A DNA stretch of 20,273 nucleotides from an uncultured Collinsella sp. (GCA_900544065.1 UQTR01000031.1:1-20273), one strand, 5' to 3'. Positions 10,301-17,248 are shown, counted from the first letter of the stretch. Notes: generated from the sequence alone by a model not told the origin. A program made the numbers and translations.

Positions 10301-11276
10301 CAAAATCACCCGAGACTTCCTTCTTGGCGTTCGCGAGATCAAGGTCCAAATCGAGATCCTTGTTGAGGAATTTATTGAGCGTGGTTGCGTACTCGGTATT
10401 TCCGGTCAAATGGTAGGTGCCGCTCAGATTGTCCAATTGGAAGGTGATGTGTTCGATGCGCGTTGTAATGCCTGCATCGGCAACCTTCTTGTTGTAGTCG
10501 TCGTCGTTGTCCTTCTTCTCGATTGGCTTCGTGGTTACATTCGTAATCTTCGCCCCATCGCTCGTACCAAGCTTCTGAAAGGTGAAAACCGGGTTGGGCA
10601 GGGTGACGACAACGGTTACCGTGCCGTCCGCAGCAACGACAAGCGTGGCATTACGAGTTTTTACGGGAACATTGGGGATACCGCCGGCACCGTTAATGCT
10701 TTCCGGATTAAGAGGATTTGTGGCATAGGCTCGCAGATTCATGCCGGGAATGGGGTCACGCATGGAGATGTTCGCCAGAACGCTATACGTTCCCGGCACG
10801 AGCTTGTCCACGGACGAGTAGATGCGCGAGGACTCGGGGTCAGCCTCATCAGACGCGGCAAGGAGGGAGGCGGCTGCAGACTCCTCCTCAGCAGACTGGG
10901 AATCCTGCATTTTCTCCGCATCGCTCGAAGCACCCTGCTTCTTTTGCTCCCCCTTCGCCGCCGAGGGAACGTCTTCTGCCGCAGCAGCTTTCTCATCGGC
11001 CTCTTGCTTGTCCGTCTGAACTTGCTGCGTCGCATCGGCATCCGGATGATTCTCCGACAAATCAGTATCGGTATTATCGGTGGTAGCCGCAGCCTCAGAA
11101 TCCGTGACCGTGACGCCTTGGTCGGAATTTGCCCGCTCAGAGGCAACCTGGGCCTCCTGGGCCACCTCGGCAAACGCCGTCATCGGCAGCTGGGAGCCCA
11201 CCATCGAGAGGGCGGCAACGAGTATCACCGCCTGCCTCAAACCATAGCGGAGCAATCGCGTAGCCCTGTTATCCAT
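7341..11276 (-). CDS. Large modular surface protein with three NEAT-like domains and MBG-type Ig-like region
   Basis: This 1311-residue protein starts at an ATG with GGGAG five to six bases upstream. It has a Sec signal (cleavage probably after TAFA, residue 36), then a Ser/Ala/Glu/Asp-rich segment to about 155. Three beta-sandwich modules begin near 162, 827 and 1060, each with a GTYxVxAN strand and a later NATLxV strand; the first two also have NPVFTxQxLGTS. This pattern resembles NEAT/Shp-type haem-binding folds, but haem-ligating tyrosines are not evident. Between modules 1 and 2 lies an MBG-type Ig-like region (about 670-820). A Gly/Asn-rich linker (about 1003-1054) precedes module 3. 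The C-terminus is a membrane helix (about 1266-1292, with Cys in GGGCVCG) and an Arg/Lys tail, so it is membrane-anchored; there is no LPXTG sorting motif. Likely role: ligand capture at the surface, upstream of the importer. Confidence 0.85.
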   Translation of the reverse strand: MDNRATRLLRYGLRQAVILVAALSMVGSQLPMTAFAEVAQEAQVASERANSDQGVTVTDSEAAATTDNTDTDLSENHPDADATQQVQTDKQEADEKAAAAEDVPSAAKGEQKKQGASSDAEKMQDSQSAEEESAAASLLAASDEADPESSRIYSSVDKLVPGTYSVLANISMRDPIPGMNLRAYATNPLNPESINGAGGIPNVPVKTRNATLVVAADGTVTVVVTLPNPVFTFQKLGTSDGAKITNVTTKPIEKKDNDDDYNKKVADAGITTRIEHITFQLDNLSGTYHLTGNTEYATTLNKFLNKDLDLDLDLANAKKEVSGDFAKTFSDQATGVKLDVKANASSSAINELSEATLSVASVTSGHAYEALKVSLGQKYKTVPDYALYTIDLMAQGAAIVPDDAMALTLKLSKQPAGSKVFRFAGNKLEEVGSVAADGTLSAPVSGLGSFVIATPKDEANTGEWAWTWDSLDAVSGIGISYETDGTLDGPFTQLGTPEQSVEIMKWYSGYFKLNTKILNDRGYTDQVQSLVSSESSFSSPQVKGLYSAGITVPEYVPDVNPFDPVSGFTFSDEHIVFAMTVPASQGSEFYLITGTKGSGATKAIKLKASVADGKAYVRLTKENTGTDNVTNYLFNSALDLDGGTMQPASDDTPWGYIAVVNDAPKQVVQPTAVKDLVYTGKAQIGVTAGEGYTVGGVASSTNAGSYKAIVTLKDGYVWKDGTNNPVIIDWSIAKAPLTAAFKNTTLNVGDELSTGLMDITGFVNGESIISVKLADTTFTLPTMSGGDTSQVGTYTVTPTGGTAKNYEFVGVPGVLTVKKPAASKELAPGTYRITANLSMPGKYNPLLPGTTVYPTNPNNPFGPVIDYNDQAEVSNDIPMTPVSMNATLVVAKDGTRTLVLPVKNPVFTLQELGTSSELKDISVMRVPPKDPANWKYGKYETRISQLTIKLTDDLTSGTKAYFFKGSKMYAVPLDQDIQPAGDVALQLDVAYSSAKKVSDSTTVPGGNGGSTNPGGNGGGSDHNSSGNAGGNQNNNQGNQGNSNNGGSTGGSGTATGHLKEGTYTVTANIYVSRASSGLPLSPHITSGVFPPKDPVTSNATLKVDANGRAVLYLPIKIQSRIMTVQSVNGLNVISSTGGNALTSVTIDLGVLENPGSTIKKGCSVTITMGSLASTISGITGQHTWDATFELNLSGLPSSGGGSVPAGLLSKLQNADSNVTGVTTKEAEQAALEALEAEAAAAGEDGKNSPVQKLAGKSSGEKALETNPVAFAAGVVFAGALVGGGCVCGVNAYRRHKREAERSSRTAEKTEA

Positions 11277-11292
11277 TTCTTCTCCCTTACTC

Positions 11293-11327
11293 CAAAAGAC
11301 CCCGGCTCTAACGAAGCTGAGCCGAGG
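11293..11327 (-). terminator. Terminator or attenuator after the NEAT-like lipoprotein
   Basis: On the minus strand a nine-base-pair stem (11319-11327 with 11300-11308, one G-U pair, ten-base loop) is followed by TCTTTT. It lies between the lipoprotein stop and the large surface gene, whose start is only 24 bases after the stem. It probably reduces expression of the downstream gene relative to the lipoprotein. Confidence 0.65.
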
Positions 11328-11364
11328 CCTTTAGCTTTGCGCCCCAAAATTCGTGCAAAAGCTC

Positions 11365-11943
11365 TTACTGTGCCGCACTCAAATCTGCGACAAGATGCAG
11401 GTTCCAAGCTTTATCGCCCCTGTACAGCGGGAACGTCGCGAACTCCTTCGACGGGGAAAACGTTGCGACCGAGGTACCCGCTGCAAAGTTCGTCACATCA
11501 AAGGTGATGGTTGCGATCCGGTTCGCATAAGGTGTGGTCCATGGGAACGGGGCCTTCCATGCCGTTTCAGTTGTGCCGACCACCGAGACCGCACCATCCG
11601 TCGAGGCATCAGCGATAGATAAAATGCCAAACGTATTGTTAACGATGGGGACCGTCAGCAGCTTTTTCCCGTCTTTTATTACAAGTGTCGCGTTGTTATA
11701 CACGGGACTCGTAGGCTTATTGAGCGGAGGGTTGCCATTGTTAGTGACATAGGCGTTCTGCCCGATAGGCGTGTCTGCCTTATCAACGTACACGTTCGCA
11801 GTGACCGTGTACGTGCCATCTGTGCTCGCATCGGCAAACGCACTCGTGGGCACCGTCGCCAGGCCACAACCTGCCGTCGCCACGACCAGCGCAGCAGCAC
11901 CCGTCACTTTCAGAAAATCTCGACGCGAATAATCCTTCTCCAT
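11365..11943 (-). CDS. Tat-exported single-domain NEAT-like lipoprotein
   Basis: This 192-residue protein starts with a twin-arginine signal (YSRRDFLKV) and a hydrophobic core ending in ATAGC, so Cys26 may be lipidated; a later AFA site near residue 37 is an alternative cleavage point. The rest (about 43-192) is one beta-rich domain of the same kind as the modules in the large neighbouring surface protein: DGTYTVTANVYV, YNNATLVI, a following VNNTF strand, and a final LYRGDKAWNLHLVADL. The start at 11943 is preferred over 11961 because GGGGGAG lies seven bases upstream. It is transcribed from the promoter at 12028-12075, first gene after the regulator, and probably passes ligand to or from the larger surface protein. 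Haem binding is a guess from fold resemblance. Confidence 0.85.
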   Translation of the reverse strand: MEKDYSRRDFLKVTGAAALVVATAGCGLATVPTSAFADASTDGTYTVTANVYVDKADTPIGQNAYVTNNGNPPLNKPTSPVYNNATLVIKDGKKLLTVPIVNNTFGILSIADASTDGAVSVVGTTETAWKAPFPWTTPYANRIATITFDVTNFAAGTSVATFSPSKEFATFPLYRGDKAWNLHLVADLSAAQ

Positions 11944-12027
11944 AGTACTCTCCCCCTTCATCGGGAACTGCGGTAAAGCTTGGAGTTGAACGCTGCATGC
12001 TTCTGTTCATCTCTTGGCGTGCATTGT

Positions 12028-12075
12028 TTCATAAGAGAAACTTAAAAAAGGTTGCCAAGGTTACCATTGGCTAAC
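12028..12075 (-). promoter_or_regulatory. Promoter with Crp/Fnr-type operators upstream of the NEAT-like lipoprotein
   Basis: On the minus strand, -35 TGGCAA (12057-12052), an 18-base spacer and -10 TATGAA (12033-12028) form a promoter about 78 bases before the start codon. The -35 is overlaid by two overlapping palindromes: GTTGCCAAGGTTAC (12051-12064) and GTTACCATTGGCTAAC (12060-12075), with an A-tract (TCAAAAAA on the minus strand, 12083-12076) directly upstream. The same arrangement is found before the regulator gene. Operator placement over and upstream of the -35 fits activation or repression by the adjacent regulator. Confidence 0.7.
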
Positions 12076-12101
12076 TTTTTTGAGATTTTTCGGGCTGCTT
12101 T

Positions 12102-12770
12102 CTAGAGGTCTCCGCGGCTCGTCAGCTTGAGGCGCCGGCCCTCGCCCTCGAGCACGCCCTCCTCGATCATGCGACGGAGCTCGCGCAGCAGCGCCTTATC
12201 GTTCACCGCCAGGTACTCCGCCAAGGCCTTGCGGCTATAGGGAATAATCACGTAACCGTCCTTGTCCTCCGGCAGGCGCCGCAGGTACAGCGCGATGCGC
12301 TTGCGAAGGCGCGGCTCGGAGAGCAGCGCGAGCTTGGCCGTGAGCGTCTTGACCTTCTTGGACATCTCGCCCATCACGTTGGCGTACAGCCGCAGCAGTG
12401 CACCGTCACCGTTGCCCTTGATCCCCTCGGCGGGAAGGAAGAGGATGACGGAGTCCTGCAGGGCGATCGCCTCAACGGGTGCCGTCCCCGCCGCCATGGG
12501 GACCGCCTCGGCAAAGGAATCCCCCACCTCGAAGCGCGAGATAATCTGACGCGAGCCGTCCTTGCCCAGCATACGCGCCTCGATGCGACCCTTGAGCACC
12601 ACGGGCACGGCCTTGAGCTTATCGCCGCTGCGGAAGACCGCCTCACCCTTGGAGAAGGAGCGCGTGTACGCGCCGAGGGCGCGCAGCAGGCCGGGCAGCT
12701 CGGCGGGATCTATGCCCGCAAAGACCGGGGACTTCTTGAGAACAGCCAGCGTTGCCTCATCGACATCCAT
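12102..12770 (-). CDS. Crp/Fnr-family transcriptional regulator
   Basis: This 222-residue protein has an N-terminal cyclic-nucleotide-binding-type beta roll (about 15-115: SPVFAGIDPAELPGLL, then VVLKGRIEARMLGKDGSRQI and GDSFAE), a dimerisation helix (about 125-150) and a C-terminal winged helix-turn-helix (SRKALAEYLAVNDKALLREL, then EEGVLEGEGRRLKL). It has no cysteine at all, so it is not an Fnr-type iron-sulfur sensor, and the Arg that binds the cAMP phosphate in Crp is not present in the expected place. It may sense haem, NO or a small metabolite; that is open. The start at 12770 has AAGGAG twelve bases upstream, slightly long; an extension to 12854 would add residues not typical of the family. 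Its own promoter carries the same palindromes as the downstream operon, so autoregulation is likely. Confidence 0.9.
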   Translation of the reverse strand: MDVDEATLAVLKKSPVFAGIDPAELPGLLRALGAYTRSFSKGEAVFRSGDKLKAVPVVLKGRIEARMLGKDGSRQIISRFEVGDSFAEAVPMAAGTAPVEAIALQDSVILFLPAEGIKGNGDGALLRLYANVMGEMSKKVKTLTAKLALLSEPRLRKRIALYLRRLPEDKDGYVIIPYSRKALAEYLAVNDKALLRELRRMIEEGVLEGEGRRLKLTSRGDL

Positions 12771-12865
12771 GGTACTCGATGGCTCCTTTTCAGCCGCTCT
12801 CCCTGCACGCGGAAAAGCAGCTGGATGGAACGGCGGCATAGCACCCAGCTGCAATGGCTAATTGT

Positions 12866-12902
12866 TACATAAGGCTAACTTCGTGCGGGTTGCCATGGCT
12901 AC
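12866..12902 (-). promoter_or_regulatory. Promoter with Crp/Fnr-type operators upstream of the regulator gene
   Basis: On the minus strand, -35 TGGCAA (12895-12890), an 18-base spacer and -10 TATGTA (12871-12866) lie about 95 bases before the regulator start. The palindrome GTTGCCATGGCTAC (12889-12902) covers the -35, and GTTACATAAGGCTAAC (12864-12879) covers the -10. An A-tract (TCAAAAAA on the minus strand, 12910-12903) sits next to the first palindrome. The -10 palindrome suggests autorepression. Confidence 0.7.
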
Positions 12903-12910
12903 TTTTTTGA

Positions 12911-13190
12911 ATTATTCCGGTGAGTGAGGGGCGATATCTTGCCCGCTGTCGACTTAAATGGGCTGGGCATGAAGACCTCCAAACCGAAAGGACAGCAAAG
13001 GAGCAGGTCTTCATCAATTTACATTTAGTATCATCAACTTATATTAAGTTATACCAATTTGCGCCGCGCCGGGCACGATTGGATATCTTCAGTGTGCTTT
13101 TCTCCCTTTCAGGGGTCTTCGCGCGCCCACAAACATCGAAAAGCGCTCTGGGCACGCAGCGACAATGCATCCGACGTCGAAAACGGCGCG
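12911..13190. other. Intergenic region with two inverted repeats, no gene
   Basis: I see no convincing gene here. A perfect ten-base inverted repeat, ATGAAGACCT (12969-12978) and AGGTCTTCAT (13005-13014), encloses a 26-base purine-rich loop. A near-palindrome AACTTATATTAAGTT lies at 13036-13050, in the only AT-rich stretch. These could be an operator and a structured leader of a transcript, but no downstream plus-strand gene exists and no T-run follows the hairpin. Confidence 0.4.
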
Positions 13191-13231
13191 CAAAACAAAG
13201 GCGGCGGGCCGCTTGGTGCGACTCGCCGCCT
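13191..13231 (-). terminator. Terminator of clpB
   Basis: On the minus strand, 35 bases after the clpB stop, AGGCGGCG (13231-13224 region) pairs with CGCCGCCT (13206-13199) in a perfect eight-base stem, followed by a T-rich run (TTTGTTTT, 13199-13192). This is a typical factor-independent terminator. Confidence 0.8.
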
Positions 13232-13265
13232 CTCGCTGCGTGGCGTTTATCCTCGCCCGCGACGA

Positions 13266-15896
13266 TTACTTGTCCTCGGGCACCTCGTACGTAGGCGCCG
13301 GACCCGTGGCATCCTGCTCCACGGTGAACATGCCGTTCGCGTCCACGCCGAGCGTGATCTGATCGCCCTCGTGCACCGCGCCGTCGATGATGGCGCTGGC
13401 CACGGCATCCACGACCTCGCGCTGAATCAGGCGCTTGAGCGGACGCGCGCCGTATACCGGGTCCAGGCCGCCCACCGCGAGCATCTGCTTGGCCGCGGGC
13501 GTTATAACGAGCGTCATGCGGTCCTTCTCCAAGCGACGGCGCACGTCGGCAAGCTGGATGTCGACGATCTTCTCGATCTGAGCCATGCCAAGCGGATGGA
13601 ACACCACGATATCGTCGATACGGTTGAGGAACTCGGGGCGGAAGGTCTGAGCCATGGCGGCGTCGACCTGATGGCGCATCTCCTCCTCGTCCTTACCGGA
13701 CAGATCGGCGATGGCCTTGGAGCCCACGTTGCTCGTCATGATGATAATCGTGTTCTTGAAGGACACCTGGCGACCCTGGCCATCGGTCAGACGGCCGTCG
13801 TCGAGCACCTGCAGCAGCACGTTGAAGACATCCGGATGAGCCTTCTCCATCTCGTCGAGCAAGATTACGGAGTAGGGACGACGGCGCACGGCCTCGGTGA
13901 GCTGGCCACCCTCGTCGTAGCCCACGTATCCCGGGGGCGCACCGATCAGACGCTGGACGCTGAACTTCTCCATGTACTCGGACATGTCGATACGCACGAG
14001 CGCGCGCTCGTCGTCGAACAAGCACTCGGCAAGCGCCTTGGCGAGCTCGGTCTTGCCCACGCCAGTGGGGCCCAGGAAGAAGAAGCTGCCGATGGGCTTG
14101 TCCGGATCGGAGAGGCCCGCACGGCTGCGACGCACAGCCGCGGCGACGGCGGAGACGGCCTCGTCCTGACCGATGACGCGCTTATGCAGCTCGCCCTCCA
14201 GGCCCTTGAGCTTGTCGAGTTCGCCCTGCATCATCTTGGAGACGGGCACACCGGTCCAGGCGCTCACGACCTCGGCGATCTCATCGGAGGTCACCTGTTC
14301 GTTCAGGCCTTCGCCATTCTGCTCCTTTTGCGCCTCGAGCGCAGCCTCGGACTCCTGAATCTGCTGCTGCAGGCCCGGAATCACGGAGAAGCGCAGCTCG
14401 GACGCACGGGCCAGGTCGCCGTTGCGCGTCGCGCGCTCCTCTTCGCTCTTGGCCTCGTCAAGCTGGCCCTTAAGCTCCTGCACGTGGTCGATGGCGTTCT
14501 TTTGGTTGAGCCAGCCAGCCTTTTGCACGTTGAGCTTTTCCTGGACCTCGGCGATCTCCTGGCGCAGGGCTTCCAGACGCTCCTTGGAGGCGTCATCGGT
14601 CTCCTTCATGAGCGCCTGTTCCTCGATCTGCAGCTGGGTGAGCTGGCGCGTGGTGGCGTCGATCTCGACCGGCATGCTGTCGAGCTCCATGCGCAGGCGG
14701 CTTGCCGCCTCATCGACCAGGTCGATGGCCTTATCGGGCAGGAAACGGTCGGCAATGTAGCGATCGGAGAGGTCGGCAGCTGCCACGAGCGCGCTATCGG
14801 TGATATGCACGCCGTGGAAGATCTCGTACTTCTCCTTGAGGCCACGCAGGATCGAGATGGTGTCCTCGACGGTAGGCTCGCTGACCATTACGGTCTGGAA
14901 ACGACGCGCGAGCGCCGCGTCCTTCTCGATGTACTTGCGGTATTCGTCGAGCGTAGTCGCGCCGATCGCGTGCAGATCACCACGGGCAAGCGCCGGCTTC
15001 AGGATGTTGCCGGCGTCCATAGAGCCCTCGGTGGCACCCGCGCCCACGATGGTATGGAGCTCATCGATGAACAGGATGACCTTGCCCTCGGACTTCTGCA
15101 CCTCCTTGAGCACGGCCTTCAAGCGGTCCTCGAACTCGCCGCGGTACTTGGCGCCGGCGACCAGCGCGCTCATGTCGAGCTCGATGAGGTCACGGTCGCG
15201 CAGCGTGCTCGGCACGTCGCCGGCCACGATACGCTGGGCGATGCCCTCGACGATGGCCGTCTTGCCGACGCCCGGCTCGCCAATGAGCACGGGGTTGTTC
15301 TTGGTGCGGCGGGACAGGACCTGGATGGTACGACGGATCTCGTCGGTACGGCCGATGACAGGGTCGAGCTTGCCGGCGCGGGCCAGGTCGCAGATGTTGC
15401 GTCCGTACTGCTCCAGCGCCTCAAACTGGGTCTTGTCCTCGGCAGACGTCACGCGGTCATCGCCACGTAGCTCCTCGTAGACCTGCTCGATGCGCTCCTT
15501 GGTCACGCCGGCATCGCGCAGAACGCGGCCGGCCTCGCCCTTGTCCTCGGCAAGTGCCATCAGCAGATGCTCGGTCACCACAAAGCTGTCGCCCATCTTG
15601 GTGGCCTTCTTCTCGGCCTTCTCGATGACGCGGACGAGCTCATTGGAAAGACCCATCTGCTGGCCCTCGCCCGAAACCTTGGGCGCGTGGTCGATGGCAT
15701 CTTGTGTGGAGCGTGCGAGCTGGGCCGGGTCAGCGCCGATGCGCTCGATGATCACGGAGATATTGCGCTCGCCGGCACCGAGCAGGGCGGACAGCAGGTG
15801 AATCGGCTCCACCGCGCCGGCCTGCGCGTCAGCAGCCGTGCTCATGGCGGTCTGCAGCGCCTCGCGCGACGTCATTGCTAGCTTATCGATTCTCAT
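13266..15896 (-). CDS. clpB: ClpB disaggregase chaperone
   Basis: This is a full-length ClpB of 876 residues, the hexameric AAA+ machine that pulls proteins out of aggregates together with DnaK. The Clp N-domain covers about 1-145. NBD1 has Walker A GEPGVGKT (206-213) and Walker B ILFIDE (274-279). The coiled-coil middle domain, the mark of ClpB rather than ClpC or ClpA, lies near 405-530. NBD2 has Walker A GPTGVGKT (about 608-615) and Walker B VILLDE (about 672-677), and a pore loop GYVGYDEGG. The C-terminal domain ends normally. The ATG at 15896 has AGAGGTGA five bases upstream. It is monocistronic, with its own terminator downstream and a repeat island upstream. No clear HspR (HAIR) or CIRCE operator is seen, so heat control may work differently. 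Confidence 0.98.
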   Translation of the reverse strand: MRIDKLAMTSREALQTAMSTAADAQAGAVEPIHLLSALLGAGERNISVIIERIGADPAQLARSTQDAIDHAPKVSGEGQQMGLSNELVRVIEKAEKKATKMGDSFVVTEHLLMALAEDKGEAGRVLRDAGVTKERIEQVYEELRGDDRVTSAEDKTQFEALEQYGRNICDLARAGKLDPVIGRTDEIRRTIQVLSRRTKNNPVLIGEPGVGKTAIVEGIAQRIVAGDVPSTLRDRDLIELDMSALVAGAKYRGEFEDRLKAVLKEVQKSEGKVILFIDELHTIVGAGATEGSMDAGNILKPALARGDLHAIGATTLDEYRKYIEKDAALARRFQTVMVSEPTVEDTISILRGLKEKYEIFHGVHITDSALVAAADLSDRYIADRFLPDKAIDLVDEAASRLRMELDSMPVEIDATTRQLTQLQIEEQALMKETDDASKERLEALRQEIAEVQEKLNVQKAGWLNQKNAIDHVQELKGQLDEAKSEEERATRNGDLARASELRFSVIPGLQQQIQESEAALEAQKEQNGEGLNEQVTSDEIAEVVSAWTGVPVSKMMQGELDKLKGLEGELHKRVIGQDEAVSAVAAAVRRSRAGLSDPDKPIGSFFFLGPTGVGKTELAKALAECLFDDERALVRIDMSEYMEKFSVQRLIGAPPGYVGYDEGGQLTEAVRRRPYSVILLDEMEKAHPDVFNVLLQVLDDGRLTDGQGRQVSFKNTIIIMTSNVGSKAIADLSGKDEEEMRHQVDAAMAQTFRPEFLNRIDDIVVFHPLGMAQIEKIVDIQLADVRRRLEKDRMTLVITPAAKQMLAVGGLDPVYGARPLKRLIQREVVDAVASAIIDGAVHEGDQITLGVDANGMFTVEQDATGPAPTYEVPEDK

Positions 15897-15917
15897 GGAA
15901 TCACCTCTCTTGGGGCG

Positions 15918-15935
15918 GCCGCCCTACGGGGCGGC
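15918..15935 (-). promoter_or_regulatory. GC-rich hairpin in the clpB leader
   Basis: GCCGCCC (15918-15924) and GGGCGGC (15929-15935) form a seven-base-pair stem with a four-base loop, ending about ten bases upstream of the clpB ribosome binding site. A 12-base palindrome GGGCGGCCGCCC (15913-15924) overlaps it and could form an alternative structure. It may affect clpB mRNA stability or translation; this is not a known thermometer type. Confidence 0.4.
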
Positions 15936-15974
15936 TTCACGTTGTTCGAGAAGTATTGTTGCCAGCTTTGCACG

Positions 15975-16010
15975 ATCTTATACATAAATCTAAGTCTCTA
16001 TATATAAGAT
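15975..16010. promoter_or_regulatory. AT-rich inverted repeat in the clpB upstream region
   Basis: ATCTTATA (15975-15982) and TATAAGAT (16003-16010) form a perfect eight-base inverted repeat separated by 20 bases, in the only AT-rich stretch upstream of clpB. On the minus strand each arm contains a TATAAG/TATATA-like -10 candidate. It is probably the clpB promoter region with an operator, but no consensus -35 is visible. Confidence 0.4.
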
Positions 16011-16073
16011 TTTCTGAGTGATTGAGAGATAGGGAGCAGGCGCGCTCACCCGCTACGGCCTCGTCCCCTTACT

Positions 16074-16290
16074 ATCTCAATCTGTAACATCTAGCGGCTG
16101 TTTATGGCTCCAGATGTTACAAATCAAGATGAAATGACCAGCGGCGCCCGTTTGTCTCAATCTGTAACATCTACTCGGCAAATTAGGGTCTAACTGTTAC
16201 AAATCGAGACGAACGAAGACACCTGAATCGAAAATCTAAATCTGTAACACCAGGCCCACTTTTAGCGGCCAAGATGTTACAGATCGAGAC
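16074..16290. repeat. Array of three 57-bp palindromes at 80-bp period
   Basis: Three palindromic units lie at 16074-16130, 16154-16210 and 16234-16290. Each is 57 bases and starts are exactly 80 bases apart (23-base spacers). Each unit has outer arms (ATCTC/GTCTC with their complements) and a core TGTAACA paired with TGTTACA, separated by a variable loop. The first two are related to the pair at 18027-18163; the third is more diverged on its left side. They could fold as hairpins in DNA or RNA. No protein is encoded. Confidence 0.85.
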
Positions 16291-16299
16291 AGACCGAAA

Positions 16300-16334
16300 A
16301 CCACCACAAAGAGGACAGGCACCTTTGTGGTGGT
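16300..16334 (-). terminator. Conserved-loop hairpin (copy 1), likely terminator of the first small lipoprotein-like gene
   Basis: A perfect 12-base-pair stem (ACCACCACAAAG at 16300-16311 with its complement at 16323-16334) closes an 11-base loop. It starts eight bases after the upstream stop codon and is followed by TTTTC on the minus strand. Three more copies of the same hairpin lie within 1.9 kb. Confidence 0.7.
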
Positions 16335-16342
16335 CGCGGTCT

Positions 16343-17014
16343 CTACTCCTTCGCCGAACCCGTGCTTCCCGATTCGGCGTTCCAGGACATCTCATCCTCG
16401 AACAACCATGTACGGGCAGACCCACTATCGCGTGCAGCCTGCGGGTCGGGCAAGCAGGTCTGTTCATAGGCATCCTGAATGCACTGACCCATAAAATCGT
16501 TGAGCTCGGTCTGGTTGCCCTCCATGACATAGGCGACATCGCCGTCCAAGATGTAGATACCCGGCCCCTCATTGCCCTCGTAGCCAGGATCGTACGAAAC
16601 ATCACATAACTTAGTGCCATTCGCGGTGTCCAACTCGATGGACGAGCGGCATCCGCCAACCATGTCGTTCGCTTTTGCCCGATAGGATGCATATCCATAC
16701 CAGCGCTTAAAGGTTTTGCCCTTGAGCAGCTCGGACGCCCTGTCGATCAGACTAGAATCCGTGGTATAGCGCATAGCCCCAAGCTGAATAAGTGGATAAT
16801 TACTAATGCCCAGCGCAGCCGGTTGCTCATCAAAATCAACGGTAATGGTCTCAGGCTTGTCGTCGCCGGTCAGAAGTTCGACAGATTGAGTCACAGGCTT
16901 AACCACCGGCTCCGTCACCGCAGCAGGCAGAAATGCCATACCGACAACGCCCACACCAACCACGGCGATCGCAAGCGCCAGAGCAATCAATCCAATACGG
17001 GCAGAGCGACTCAC
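16343..17014 (-). CDS. Membrane-anchored secreted protein of unknown function (paralogue A)
   Basis: This gene encodes about 223 residues: a short basic N-terminus (SRSARIG), one hydrophobic segment (about residues 7-28), then a hydrophilic extracytoplasmic domain. Recognisable blocks are ISNYPLIQLGAMRYTTD, a GKTFKRWYGY motif, four cysteines in the outer domain, and the C-terminus TCLPDPQAARDSGSARTWLF. It is a paralogue of the gene at 18211-18900: the last ~40 residues are nearly identical and the rest only moderately similar. I chose the GTG at 17014 (GAGGTG seven bases upstream, and a promoter at 17056-17084 that would leave a ~35-base leader); an ATG at 17047 is the alternative but would lie at the predicted transcript start. 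No family or function is recognised. Confidence 0.8.
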   Translation of the reverse strand: MSRSARIGLIALALAIAVVGVGVVGMAFLPAAVTEPVVKPVTQSVELLTGDDKPETITVDFDEQPAALGISNYPLIQLGAMRYTTDSSLIDRASELLKGKTFKRWYGYASYRAKANDMVGGCRSSIELDTANGTKLCDVSYDPGYEGNEGPGIYILDGDVAYVMEGNQTELNDFMGQCIQDAYEQTCLPDPQAARDSGSARTWLFEDEMSWNAESGSTGSAKE

Positions 17015-17055
17015 AGCAAAACACCTCGCAATGCAGATCTGCGTCATTTGCCCTA

Positions 17056-17084
17056 ATGATACCGTCAGCTAACACTATCACCAA
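17056..17084 (-). promoter_or_regulatory. Promoter of paralogue A
   Basis: On the minus strand TTGGTG (17084-17079), a 17-base spacer and TATCAT (17061-17056) match the housekeeping promoter pattern, with a good -10 and a weak -35. The expected transcript start near 17049 supports the GTG start at 17014. Confidence 0.5.
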
Positions 17085-17104
17085 AAGAAGCCGCTCGCTC
17101 CCCA

Positions 17105-17137
17105 CCACCACAAAGGGAACAGGCACCTTTGTGGTGG
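17105..17137. repeat. Conserved-loop hairpin (copy 2), between divergent genes
   Basis: CCACCACAAAGG (17105-17116) pairs perfectly with 17126-17137 around a nine-base loop. It belongs to the same family as the hairpins at 16300, 17965 and 18173, but lies upstream of both flanking genes, so here it cannot be terminating either of them. This points to a dispersed repeat rather than a terminator only. Confidence 0.75.
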
Positions 17138-17248
17138 GTTTCGACGCTAACGGTCGACCATCTCACGCCATGAGATTAAACTTAATTTGTTATCTGAATA
17201 TATCTATTTCTATCTATCCTCAACAGCTTTTTGTCTCGAGGAGCGCAT

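Noticed and set aside
12102..12770. Fnr-type oxygen sensor or cAMP receptor
   Set aside because: The protein has no cysteine to bind an iron-sulfur cluster, and the cAMP-phosphate Arg motif is absent.
12920..13294. Plus-strand open frame of 124 codons between the regulator and clpB
   Set aside because: No ribosome site, basic low-complexity C-terminus, and it runs through the clpB terminator and into clpB antisense.
13059..15470. Long plus-strand open frame (803 codons) opposite clpB
   Set aside because: Antisense shadow of a certain clpB; the product is His/Leu/Gly-rich with no recognisable fold.
15897..16020. HspR (HAIR) or CIRCE operator upstream of clpB
   Set aside because: Neither CTTGAGT-N7-ACTCAAG nor TTAGCACTC-N9-GAGTGCTAA is present; only a loosely similar AT-rich inverted repeat is seen.
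16074..16290. Integron attC sites
   Set aside because: Unit length and palindromy fit, but the terminal core GTTRRRY is not matched (GTTACA), there is no integrase, and genes are not arranged as cassettes.
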